In this document: piece by piece, positions 21,156 to 30,865 of the stretch
How positions within the stretch are numbered: the stretch's first letter is position 1
How the letters are laid out: each line of letters starts with the position of its first letter
Assembly (NCBI RefSeq): GCF_914767665.1
Contig: NC_059502.1
Span: 59,874,031 to 59,938,030 of the forward strand
Source: Harmonia axyridis
Taxonomy: Eukaryota > Arthropoda > Insecta > Coleoptera > Coccinellidae
Length of the DNA stretch: 64,000 nucleotides
Direction of reading: 5' to 3'
Program-made: the position numbers and the translations under genes
The notes under the pieces: model-generated
The model's input: only the letters and a program-made list of their open reading frames with translations
What the model was told of the DNA's origin: nothing
The model's database searches: none

Positions 21156-21755
21156 CAGGGTGTTTCCTAAACATGCGGCAAAAATTCAGGGGGTTGTTCC
21201 TTGGACTATTTTAAGCATGTTTTGTCCTTGGATGATTTTTGAAAAACCTCTTTGTTTCGAAGATACAGGGCGAACAACATTTTTCATATTTTTAAAATTA
21301 ATAATAGTTTAAATAAAAATGCGTACCGCACTGTGTTTACTAAGTAGGTACAATTGATTTTTAAATTTGTTTAACAACATTCCAATTACTAAAAACGGCC
21401 AGTTTTTTGACTAAAAATTGATAAGTGCAGATGGTAAAGGAATACAGATTAAACACGGTTTTCATTTGAATTCGTTTTGTGATGTATTAGCAATTTTTAG
21501 TCAAAAAACTGGCCGTTTTTAGTGATTGGAATGTTGTTAAACAAATTTAAAAATAAATTGTACCTACTTAGTAAACACAGTGCGGTACGCATTTTTATTT
21601 AAACTATTATTAATTTTAAAAATATGAAAAATGTTGTTCGCCCTGTATCTTCGAAACAAAGAGGTTTTTCAAAAATCATCCAAGGACAAAACATGCTTAA
21701 AATAGTCCAAGGAATAACCCCCTGAATTTTTGCCGCATGTTTAGGAAACACCCTG
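21156..21755. mobile_element. Fold-back element: two 265-bp arms around a 70-bp loop
   Basis: CAGGGTGTTTCCTAAACATG at the left is mirrored at the right end (CATGTTTAGGAAACACCCTG). Arms 21156-21420 and 21491-21755 are both 265 bp and nearly identical; I saw only a few differences (for example ttgttccttgg against ccaaggaataa). TA flanks both ends. Non-coding. The high arm identity suggests recent origin or gene conversion. Confidence 0.92.
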
Positions 21756-22795
21756 TATATGTATATCGCAAATACATACTTATTTTGTATGATTCCAACC
21801 CTTAGATGAAGAGGTTTTACACTCAGGTGCAAAAAAAATGCAACACAACTTGATATTGGGTAGAATTTGAAGTCTCATACTTTTCTTATTTTCAGCTAAA
21901 TTTTCAAAAATATTTCAGTTAACTGCAGATAAGATTATTCATTTTAACTCACATACTCAATATATTGTTGAATAGTGGCTTATGAGTCACTATACAGAGG
22001 TAATCAGATATTTGTTGTCAAAATCCTTATTTTGAAACATCCTGTGGAATAATTTCATGGTCAAATTTTTTCAAATAACCAATGTTCATCAATAATCATT
22101 CCTATTCAACATTCTGTACTCTCAGGTATTCTTTTTGAATAAGGACTGGAATTTTATTCACTAAGCCTATACTTTCATTTCTTCGATTTCCTCCTGTTGT
22201 CTAATTAGGAGACTTTTTTCCTTACTGTACGTCATTTTTTATCTTCTATTTGGTTCTTTGAAAGATGTATTTCCTCTTATCTGTCATTCTTATTTTGATT
22301 TGTAGTATCTTTCTTAATTCCTTATTCTCATGCTGTTTCAGCGTCTCTATTGTCTTCCTTCTTTGTTCGTTAACTATTTTCTCAAGAGTTTCAATTTTAA
22401 ATTCTTCTCTGATTTGTTGGTTGGTTATATACCATGGGGCGCCAACCGCTGTTCTGATTACTGTATTTAGTGTATTTTGCAAATGATCTTTATTATTGTC
22501 TTTCGTATTATACCAGGTTACTCCTGCATACGTAATGCTTGGCATTGGCACTATTTTAATTATCTTCATCTTGTTTTCATAGGAAAGTTTACTTTTTGGA
22601 TTGAGCAGCGGGTACAGTCTCCCGTGTAATTGCCTTGCATTTCTTCTGTTTTCTTCTCTATGTTTGTTAAAGTTTATTCTTTCATCTATAATTACTCTCA
22701 GGTCTTTTGCTTCCTTTTTCCATTCTATCGTTTGTTTTTCTATTTTGACGTTTCCTGCTTTCTCTTTCTTTACTGTTGTTCCTCCGAAGTATAGA

Positions 22796-23690
22796 TGTAG
22801 GATCCGGTTTATTGTTCCCTGTAAATAATTGAGATGGTCAACCGGATGCGTGGAGCCCTATTAGTCTCTTCAAGTGCCAAGGGCATGACAAATTCAAAGA
22901 ATTTACAGGGAACGAATGGTTATTGTACATAATGCACAAAGGATGTGTCTTCGGGGTGTCGAAGAATGTCATATGTCGATTGTAAAACTTAAGGGATTTA
23001 TGGGGTTGGGAAAAGTTCAGAACAAGACGATTATGCCACATGTGTTTCATCTTTTTTCTCAGGCCCTAGTTCTTCTAGAATATTCGATTCCAAGAATCCG
23101 CGAAGATCTTTGGGGGCGGTACGACAAAAGATTTCATTGGACTAGGGGATGGTACCTTCCCCCAAAGGTGTGGCCAAAACGAAAGGAAGGGATATTCGAG
23201 ACAGGGTAGTTCCAATCGACGGAGAGAACAGGCAAGATTAAGCCGAAGACGAGCACAGTTAAGATTAAACCGAAGACGGGTACAGACGGTACAGTTTAAC
23301 TCAAATCAAAGACGAGACAAGTTCGGTCGGTCAACTTAAGACGTAAGACGAAAAGACGGTTCGCGGACTAGATTAAGACGAGTCGCGAACAAGTTAAAGA
23401 CGAGACGACCGAAAACTTGAAGTACGACGAAGACGTTTCGAGTAATCAATTAAACGAGAGTTAGAGACGAAATTCAGTACCGTATACCGTATAGTAGTAA
23501 GAAACTTGTTATTAGGACGTTATTGGGATCTTCTCAATACTGAGTTTTCACTGTATAATTGTGGCTTTGTAAATAGATGTGAATAATTCAAAGGAGTTTC
23601 ATTATTACAAATCCAACAAAGTCACGGAGAAAAGACGAAAGGCCAGGTAATCGAATCATACCTCTAGACGATCGATTAACCAAGCCTACA
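22796..23690 (+). mobile_element. Solo LTR, copy 1
   Basis: 895 bp from TGTAGGATCC to AAGCCTACA, with TGTAGG/CCTACA terminal inverted repeats. The 4-bp target duplication taga lies at 22792-22795 and 23691-23694. No internal retrotransposon region is attached, so it is a solo LTR left by recombination. A second copy lies at 39179-40168 in reverse. Superfamily (Gypsy or Bel/Pao) cannot be decided from the LTR alone. Confidence 0.9.
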
Positions 23691-23971
23691 TAGATTGCAA
23701 CTGTTTTCGATCTTTTGAATCTCCATTTCTTGAAGTATTCAATCAGTTTATATAGATCTATCTTTTCCGCATTCTACTGTGATACTGAATAGCGATGTCA
23801 TCTACAAACTGGACTACTTTGCATCTATTCATTTTTGGTATGTCTGTCATGTATAAGTTGAACAGAAGCGGTCCTATCACCGATCCTTGGGGAACTCCGG
23901 CTTTAATTTCTCTCTATGATCGTCGACCTGGTTCTATCGATATACATTTAATTTTTTGATTTATGGCTTTA

Positions 23972-24412
23972 AGTGCACTAGTTCATTTTTAAGGGACGAA
24001 TTAACAGTCTACCCAATTTAAAGAAATGCAGAAATTTTTACGATATGACTTTGCTCACTGTGTTGTGCCTTAATATGAGTGTGGAATCTCAGTTTGAGTC
24101 TACAGCAATGAGAAGGCAACAATATGTTGTTCAGTAATAATTACAATCAATCAGTCCAAAATTTATTTATGAAAACTTATTGAATTCAAGTAAAAAATCA
24201 AAACAAATAAATTCAACTGTGACGTAAACAACTTAATGTTGTTTTTTAACGTTTTTTCTTTTAATCCACGTTATTTTTTTTTATTTACTGCCTGCATACG
24301 TCGGTTCATACTGTTGATGAGGTTTCGAATAGCGTATTGAGGAAAATTTCATTTCTTAAATTAACCCGTTGATGATAAGTTTATTCCTCTCTTAAAAATG
24401 AACTAGTGCACT
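23972..24412. mobile_element. MITE with AGTGCACTAG termini
   Basis: 441 bp between TA sites (23970-23971, 24413-24414). The inverted ends AGTGCACTAGTTCATTTTTA match for about 22 bp. It lies inside the LINE reverse transcriptase; skipping it joins the minus-strand frame MALKAINQKIK. Non-coding. Confidence 0.85.
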
Positions 24413-24585
24413 TAGAGCCATGAAGAAAAAAACAAAATATGGAAATGGAACCTTGGTGAAAATTGTTAATTTGAAAAAAAAATTGACCACGAAAGTATTC
24501 CACAGGATTTTTCAAAATTAGGGTTCAACAACAAACTTTGAGACTTTAAATATCAATTTTTTGCGTTTTTCTACACCTGAGTGTA

Positions 24586-26477
24586 TTATATTCAGTAAAT
24601 TTGAGATGAACGAATCGAAGTAATTCACTGTACAGGGTGGGCAAATAAGCGAGGTAAGCGGCTATATTTCAGAATCCACTAAAGTGTACAAGAAAACACA
24701 CTGGAAATTGTTTTCAAGTTCATACCTCTACCGCTAGGGGGCTTAATAGCTATCGTCGAGTAGAAAAATGAATTTTACTCGAAAATATTTCAAATCAAGT
24801 TGATGAAAAAATATCATCACTGTAATCCTTGGAAAATTCTGTATCTTTTTGAATTATCACTTTCGATTTTACGACATCAAATAAGGGTGGGAGAAAGGGA
24901 GAAATCGGATTGATTGAAATGTCTGTAACTTCAGTTTGGCTCAACATTTTTGAGCAAATAAGATCTCGTTAGAGAGATAACATCTTGTTGATTAAGGAAA
25001 AATATACTCATGATTCTGCTGATAGGGGGCGCTAAGTCAGATGTTCATAGTTTTGTTCATTTTTCTCCGAAATTTCAAAAAGTTTCTAGCTTTTTTTTGC
25101 CAGTTTTTATAGCCGGACGGATGAGTTTGATAATGAATTTGTCATTAGTAAGAATTATCGTTTGAGACCATTCTCGGCTCAAAATGCGAAAAATATAAAC
25201 ATTGTGACGAAATGATAGAGCGATCTGATCGATGACGAGTGCTCAAAAAGATTTTGTTTTGAGAAAGGCGGAATCTTGAATGGTTGTGACCTCTGTCTGC
25301 AGTTAAGATAATAATAGATCGATGACTTGATTTTAATACTGGAAGTTATCTTGTAAAACTTTTTCAAAAATGAGCAATATTTTTCTAAATGAGCTAGAGT
25401 CATTAATTAACCTAATTACGAATAAAGTTGAACATTATCAGCGTAAAATAAAAAATATTATAACTTGGAACATTAGTCAATATTATTGATATTTAAACAT
25501 AAAATGAAGAAGTAGAAACTGCATCTTTGTAAATGAATCTACACAATAAAAAAGTAGGTGAATATCAATGAGAAGTTTGGTCCGTTTACTTGTATGTAGT
25601 ACTCGCTAATTTCAAAACTACTGATCAGTTGTTTTGAAATTGGTGATTACTTGAGCTCTAGAGAAGTATTGCGGAGTTTGTGACCAATAATTGTACATGA
25701 AATAAAATGAGAGTCCGCGAACGCTTTATTTTCGAGAATTGTATTTTTTTTGGTAAAATACGAACCTTCAATAAAAAATAGGGGTTTGCTTTTGAAATTC
25801 TAAAGTTGACCCCGTGCCCCATAAGAGGACTCAGATGAAAGAGGATCTGGCATAAGTAGACTTCCGAATCAGAACCATTAACCCTTTATTCGAAACATTT
25901 TTCTGTGAGATGTTTTCTTTTCGATATTTTTGATTAATTCAACCTGAAGAAATCACCCGGTATATATCCCATCAAACACATTTGATTCTCTACATTGTGC
26001 TCTAGAATACGCAATTTCTTATAGATCTTCGTCAGTTATTTTTTCAGAGAAAAGGCAAATAACTTGAGAACTACTCAAGATAGCTTGAAAAATGTACATC
26101 AAATGATCAAATAATTTAGAAAATACCTCTGAATAACAATAAAATAAAAGATTCAATTTGAAGAAGTTGAGAGTGTTTTCGCTGAAATTAGAATCTTTGG
26201 CTACGGCCTTGACAGATCAGATTTTCTTGTTAATTTCAGAGGAAGATTGAGCTCATCTTGGAAAATACTTGTGCTCTGTTCCATTAAAATTCCAGTAGAT
26301 TGAAATTATTTACATATCGTCGATGTCGCAAACAAAAGATAATAAAATGAATACAAGATATATGTGGTTAACAAGAGTTTTCCTCGAATGTTCTATTGAA
26401 TGTAAATCAAATGGTTCTAGGGAAATGAGTGAAAATGAATTATAGAAACATTAATGGGATAGACGATTAAGGTCATG
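24586..26477. other. Repeat-rich non-coding stretch
   Basis: A CAGGGTG-type terminus at about 24636 (cagggtgggcaaataagcg) and 'gctagggggc' / 'gatagggggcgc' segments suggest decayed elements. 25170-25260 resembles 38470-38550 (both have 'gacgaaatgatagag.gatct'). 26004-26165 resembles 52307-52480 ('cttcgtcagttgttttttc', 'gaactactcaagatagctt'). No gene is recognised. Confidence 0.5.
26004..26165 (+). repeat. Dispersed repeat, copy 1 (partner 52307-52480)
   Basis: Shares 'aatttctt.tagatcttcgtcagt', 'gagaactactcaagatagctt' and 'aatacctctgaata' with 52307-52480 in the same order and orientation. About 75-80% similar by eye. No coding capacity. Confidence 0.6.
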
Positions 26478-27857
26478 CAGAGGCGGTTCTAGGGAGGTGC
26501 GAACATGGGAAGGGGGCAAAATCTCCAGAAACGTAAGAACAACGATTTGAAACGATTTGAAATTAATTAGATAATTGGAGGATATTTATGTATTCGAAAA
26601 TCAAAGATTTTTATTTTATACACCCCCCTTTGAAGGGGCATTATTCTCAATTTCTTTTAATTCTGGTAGTGTTGAATCGATTTCGTCAGATATAATTCAC
26701 GAATTTAATGCATGATTATTTCGAAATGTACGATTCAAATTCAAATTCCGCAATCTGTCAATTTTCGTAACAGTCTCACCAACTGCCAAGATACAATACA
26801 AAAGTCACTAGGATCTATAATCTGAATTTTTCATTGAATTTCGACAATATTCCACAAAACTTGACTGAAATAGAGAAAATATCGTCTAATACTCGTTGCA
26901 GAACGCAATTCCAACACTCATACTATCATAACTCGTTCCTTCGTCGCTCGTTTTCGAATTTCGCATTCGTGTTGGAATAGGAGCCCATTCTGCAACTTGT
27001 TCTAGAATATAGTATTTTCAAACTACAATAACAACGTCATATTTTGACTGACAAGATAATCGAAAAGTTCTACTTTTCCGTCCGCAGGAGGCAAAAGTGT
27101 AGTCTACAGCTAATATACTTCATGTATGTCAAAATTAAGTGAGCATTGATCAATCAATACGCTCTATTAGTGATGACGTTACACACCGCCATTTTAGTTC
27201 TCCTGTCAGTGTTCGGAATCCAAACAAACAAATTGTCATTGAAATTAGTACGTTGTCGTTGAAGGAATTGGCTTATTTTGATAAATAATATTATTTAAGG
27301 AACAATTTTACTATTAATTGATAGACAGAAGGCACGAGATTAATACCAGTAAGTTCGAACTTGAAGTTCAACTAATAAACACGGCTTTATACAAAATCTG
27401 GGGAATGATACAGGATTCAAACTTACTGGTATTAACCTCGTTCCTTCTGTCTATCAATTGATACTAAAATGGTTCCTCAAATACTCTTATTTATGAAAAT
27501 AAGCCAATTCCTTCAACGACACCGTACTAATTTGAATGACAATTTATTTGTTTGGATTCCGAACACTGACAGGAGAACCAAAAATGGCGGTGTGTGACGT
27601 CACATTAATAGAGCGTATTATAACGATCGTTAATATAAATCTTATTTGAAGTTGAATTTTCAGATTTTTATGAATTTCAAAACGTTTGAAAAATTAATTT
27701 TCATTCGGAGGAGAAGTGACTTTTCATGGCTCACTGCATTCGGCGGGTAAACACAGGATCGCCATGAAAAGTGACGCTTTACTCCTTTTGAAATAATATA
27801 CTATTCTACTACTATTAGATCTCGCACCACCTACAAATATTTATAGCACCGCCACTG
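26478..27857. mobile_element. hAT-like non-autonomous element (interrupted)
   Basis: Left end CAGAGGCGGTTCTAGG and right end CACCGCCACTG are short inverted repeats of the hAT type (CAGWGGCGG). The 8 bp outside each end are aggtcatg and gggtcacg, matching at 6 of 8, as for an old hAT target duplication. No transposase is recognised. The fold-back at 27159-27623 is inserted inside. The right end is duplicated at about 29203-29213. Confidence 0.6.
27159..27623. mobile_element. Fold-back element with about 195-bp arms
   Basis: AATACGCTCTATTAGTGATG at the left is mirrored by CATTAATAGAGCGTATT at the right. The arms (27159-27350 and about 27418-27623) share 'ttctcctgtcagtgttcgga', 'gaaggaattggcttatttt' and 'cagaaggcacgagattaata' in inverted order. 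The loop is about 65 bp. The paralogous segment at 28970 lacks it (cattgatcaatcgattataacgatcg), which gives a natural empty site. Confidence 0.88.
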
Positions 27858-28114
27858 GGGTCACGAATGAACGCGTAATGATCAATCATTGACATTTTTT
27901 CTTTTTATTATATTATTATACCAATCTTTCCCCAGACTTTTTCATCGATCAACAATAATTTGCCCCGACCTTGAACAGTGCCGAAATTGGTTTCAACTTT
28001 CAGCCTAAACCCGAGTTTGTAGGCCGACAACAGAAAAAGTTTGCAGCCTCTCCGCTCGGATTCGCAACTCTCTCGCCGCGATCAGGTGATCCATGGCACG
28101 ATACTTCCGGGCAG
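27624..28114 (+). repeat. Segmental duplication, copy A1
   Basis: About 490 bp closely similar to 28975-29456. It covers the 3' part of the hAT-like element and the sequence beyond it ('tcatcgatcaacaataattt', 'gccgaccttgaacagtgcc'-type text, 'ctcgccgcgatcaggtgatc'). It ends abruptly at 'ttccgggca', where the truncated DD41D copy c begins. A short piece upstream (27116-27138, 'tacttcatgtatgtcaaaat') matches 28905-28928, so the duplicated unit probably started there. Confidence 0.85.
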
Positions 28115-28904
28115 CTGGTTCGGATGTAGTCCAATTTGGACGTCCAAATTTCGATCACTTTTTCCAACATTTGTGGCCGTATATCGGTAATAACACGGCG
28201 AATGTTGTCTTCCAAATGGTCAAGGGTTTGTGGCTTATCCGCATAGACCAATGACTTTACATAGCCCCACAGAAAGTAGTCTAGCGGTGTAAATCACAAG
28301 ATTTTGGAGGCCAATTCACAGGTCGAAAACGTGAAATTAGGCGGTCACCAAACGTGTCTTTCAATAAATCGATTGTTGCACGAGCTGTGTGACATGTTGC
28401 GCCGTCTTGTTGGAACCACAGCTAATGGACATCATGGTTGTTCAATTCAGGAATGAAAAAGTTAGTAATCATGGCTCTATACCGATCACCATTGACTGTA
28501 ACGTTCTGGCCATCATCGTTTTTGAAGAAGTACGGACCAATGATTCCACCAGCCCATAAAGCGGACCAAACAGTCAGTTTTTCTGGATGTAACGGTGTTT
28601 CGACATACACTTGAGGATTAGCTTCACTCCAAATGCGGCAGTTTTGTTTGTTGACGTAGCCATTCAACCAGACGTGCGCTTCATCGCTAAACAAAATAAA
28701 ATGGACGCGATACGTATTCCGCACAGAACCATTATTTTCGAAATAAAATTGCACTATTTGCAAGCATTGTTCAAGCGTGAGTCTATTCATGATGAATTGC
28801 CAAACCAAACTGAGAATAAATCACTTGACAGCTGTTAAATCGGTCGCCATCTTGAACAGTAATGCCAACTTAAAGTGATATACCTCGAAAAAAAAAACAC
28901 CCGT
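28115..28904 (-). mobile_element. DD41D deletion derivative, copy c (3' truncated)
   Basis: Minus-strand copy. The outer end at 28904 (aacacccgtt, then TA) is its 5' TIR. The 3' end is missing; sequence starts at CTGGTTCGGATGTAGTC. The coding remnant shows MNRLTLEQCLQIVQFYF, then the deleted junction, then FSDEAHVWLNGYVNKQ and GGIIGPYFFKNDDG, a stop near HDVH, and DHLEDNIRRVITDIRPQM. Confidence 0.9.
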
Positions 28905-29456
28905 TACTTCATGTCTGTCAAAATTAATGAAGCATGACAACCGTAACTAGGCAAATAGTCCATTGATCAATCGATTATAACGATCGTTAATATGAATCTT
29001 ATTCGATGTTGGATTTTCAGATTTTTATGAATTTCAAAACGTTTGAAAAAAACATGTTTTATTCGGAGGAGAAGTGACTTTTCATGGCTCACCACATTCG
29101 GCGGGTGAACACAGGCTCGCTATGAAAAGTGACACTCTACTCCTTTTGAAATAATTCACTATTTTACTATGAGATCTCGCATCTCCTACAAATTTTTACA
29201 GCACCGCCACTGGGGGTCACGAACCATCGCGTAATGATCAATCATTGACATTTTTTCTTTTTATTATATAATTATACTAATCTTTCCCCAGACTTTTTCA
29301 TCGATCAACAATAATTTGCCCCGACCTTGAACAGTGCCGAAATCGGTTTTAACTTTCAGCCTAAACCCGAGTTTGTAGGCCGACAACAGAAAAAGATTGC
29401 AGCCTCTCCGCTCGGATTCGCAACTCTCTCGCCACGATCAGGTGATCCATGGCGCG
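28905..29456 (+). repeat. Segmental duplication, copy A2
   Basis: Second copy of the segment at 27116-28114, without the fold-back. It continues without a break into the sequence upstream of the exon 1 repeats, so A2 is the copy in its native context. Confidence 0.85.
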
Positions 29457-29851
29457 ATACTTCCGGGCGGCACGGTTCGTCTAGCGGACAGCCAATCCAC
29501 CTGTCGGAGCTGCATCCATCACCCACCTTCTCGGAAATATCAACTTATTGTTTTCGTGGTGCAGCTCTCGATTTCACGTGCGGCATCCGACTCGATTCAT
29601 TATTGAATTATTTCAGTGGAATTCGTTATCGATTTTCTGCCATCCTTCGCCTCGAACTCGGCCGAGCTGAACTTGCCGGTGTTTTGGTGGCTTCGCAGCA
29701 GCAAACCTCATTACAGGTCAAGCACTCGACTTCTTATTTTTTTTTTAAGTACTGATTAGCGGCTCGGGGTGTGATTTGTTCAGGTGGATTTCCGGCTTCT
29801 TTCCCGGTGGTGCGAAAACCTAGTTTATTGTGGTCTCCGGTTTCCTGTAGA
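29457..29851 (+). promoter_or_regulatory. Possible promoter/5' UTR region of the ABHD12-like gene
   Basis: More GC-rich than its surroundings, with several CpGs (for example gcggcacggttcgtctagcgg). It immediately precedes the first proposed coding exon. An acceptor-like 'gaattatttcag' at 29596-29607 begins the repeated unit. An open frame 29327-29755 crosses it but shows no domain and ends in poly-Phe from the T-run. Promoter function is inference from position and composition. Confidence 0.35.
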
Positions 29852-30865
29852 ATGGTAGTTTCCGGTCTGTCTTACGAGGGCCCGACTTTCAATAGGTGTT
29901 CCTACAGTTCCGTGAATTTTGAGGACGATGATGGTTGCATCAGATGCGGACGATATCGCAATAAATGCAAGCATATCTGCAAAAGCCGCTTGATTAGGTG
30001 AGTTTATGGCCGAGTGTTCGCAGCTAGCTGGTGTCCCAATCGTATCGGACTATCCTACGCACTAACCTACCTCTATTTAGATAAAAATACAATTACTTGA
30101 TAAGAGTTGTTCACATCGTCTTCATTTCATTCTCTTCCAACTCTGCACTTTCCAACTTTCTGCATCCAATTACCCGAAAATTCAGAATTTATCTACTCAT
30201 ATTGAATTATATATTCCTTATTCAACTGCTTTTGAGCAATTTATAGTATCTATTAACAAACAGCGTGAGTTATAATAACTCACTGCTATAACTCACTATA
30301 ATAAATCGGAAAAGATGGCTCTGTGCCTCTATACTTCTGTGCTTTTATTCGGTTGACCGAAAAGGAACATTGCATTATTGTTTTTGGGGGGAGGAAGGTA
30401 ACATTGATAATTTTGACGTTTATAGGTATTTTTTTGAAGTTTGCCAATAAAGTTTATACTCTGTTTTTGTATTTTAGTATTTATTGTTATAGTCGTAGAT
30501 AAAGTATAGTATTCAACTTGCGGTAATGGTCATAACTCACTTGATGAATTACAGCAATCGCCTGCGGCTCGTGCTGCAAACTTCATCTGCGTGAGTTAAG
30601 ACCTACATTACCGCTCGTTGAATAATATACTATTATACACCATTAAGACCGGTTCGAATGCATTTTTCTTTTTTCGCGAATCTCTGGAATACGCTTAAAT
30701 AGTAATAGAACGTGGATTTTTTTTTTTACTTCTGGATAATTTTTCTCGTTGGTTTATGTATCGAGTATTCGTTGTTTTGTAAGGAGATCTCAGAATTCCT
30801 TTGAGCTGAAGAGAAAAATGAATTTCACATTTTCGGACTCGATTTTTTTGAGAATTAATTATTGA
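29597..30865 (+). repeat. Exon 1 tandem unit I (with about 455-bp insertion)
   Basis: First of three direct repeats. Compared with units II and III it has an extra segment of about 455 bp (about 30186-30640) between 'gaaaattcagaatttat' and 'tacaccattaagaccgg'. Without it the period would be about 806 bp. Confidence 0.9.
29852..29997 (+). CDS. ABHD12-like, proposed first coding exon, copy I
   Basis: ATG at 29852-29854 in a good context (tagaATGG). It encodes MVVSGLSYEG, a short acidic stretch (VNFEDDDG) and a Cys/Lys/Arg-rich end (CGRYRNKCKHICKSRLIR). It ends ATTAG|GTGAGT at 29997 in phase 2. Exon 2 at 41805 begins in the matching phase (AG|A gives Arg) and encodes the transmembrane segment, so the basic cluster would face the cytosol as expected. 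No homology to a known ABHD12 N-terminus is claimed, as this part is variable. The link to exon 2 is inference. Confidence 0.55.

Larger units (their letters stand above)
22190..24420 (-). mobile_element. Jockey-like LINE fragment, twice interrupted
   Basis: Minus-strand reverse transcriptase. The part at 23695-23971 has AGVPQGSVIGPLLFNLYMTD and VVQFVDDIAIQYH (the FVDD variant of the YADD active site). After the solo LTR is skipped it resumes IENSCNLYFGGTTVKK, then IIDERINFNKHREENRRNAR, then SITYAGVTWYNTKDNNKDHL and NTVIRTAVGAPWYITNQQIR, typical of the jockey C-terminal region. Its 5' end at about 24413-24430 is truncated. Stops near IYHSRMRKR and elsewhere show it is dead. Confidence 0.85.
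21820..24583. mobile_element. TIR element (CACTCAGGTG ends) split by nested insertions
   Basis: CACTCAGGTG at 21820 and CACCTGAGTG ending 24583, each with TA outside (21818-21819, 24584-24585). Similarity continues inward in both arms: 'aagtctca' and 'atcctgtggaataatttcatgg' near 22040 match the reverse complement of 'cacgaaagtattccacaggat' near 24487. The arms are therefore 200 bp or more. The interior is occupied by a minus-strand LINE, a solo LTR and a MITE. Confidence 0.65.

Noticed and set aside
21156..21755. Palindrome as an assembly artefact
   Set aside because: Arms are not fully identical and TA flanks plus CAGGGTG ends match other elements, so a real element is more likely; long reads would settle it.
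22916..23209. 97-residue frame inside the solo LTR
   Set aside because: LTRs are non-coding; copy 2 does not keep the frame.
29327..29755. 142-residue open frame before exon 1 copy I
   Set aside because: No domain; the corresponding frames are not kept in units II and III, and the end is poly-Phe from a T-run. Better read as promoter/5' UTR sequence.
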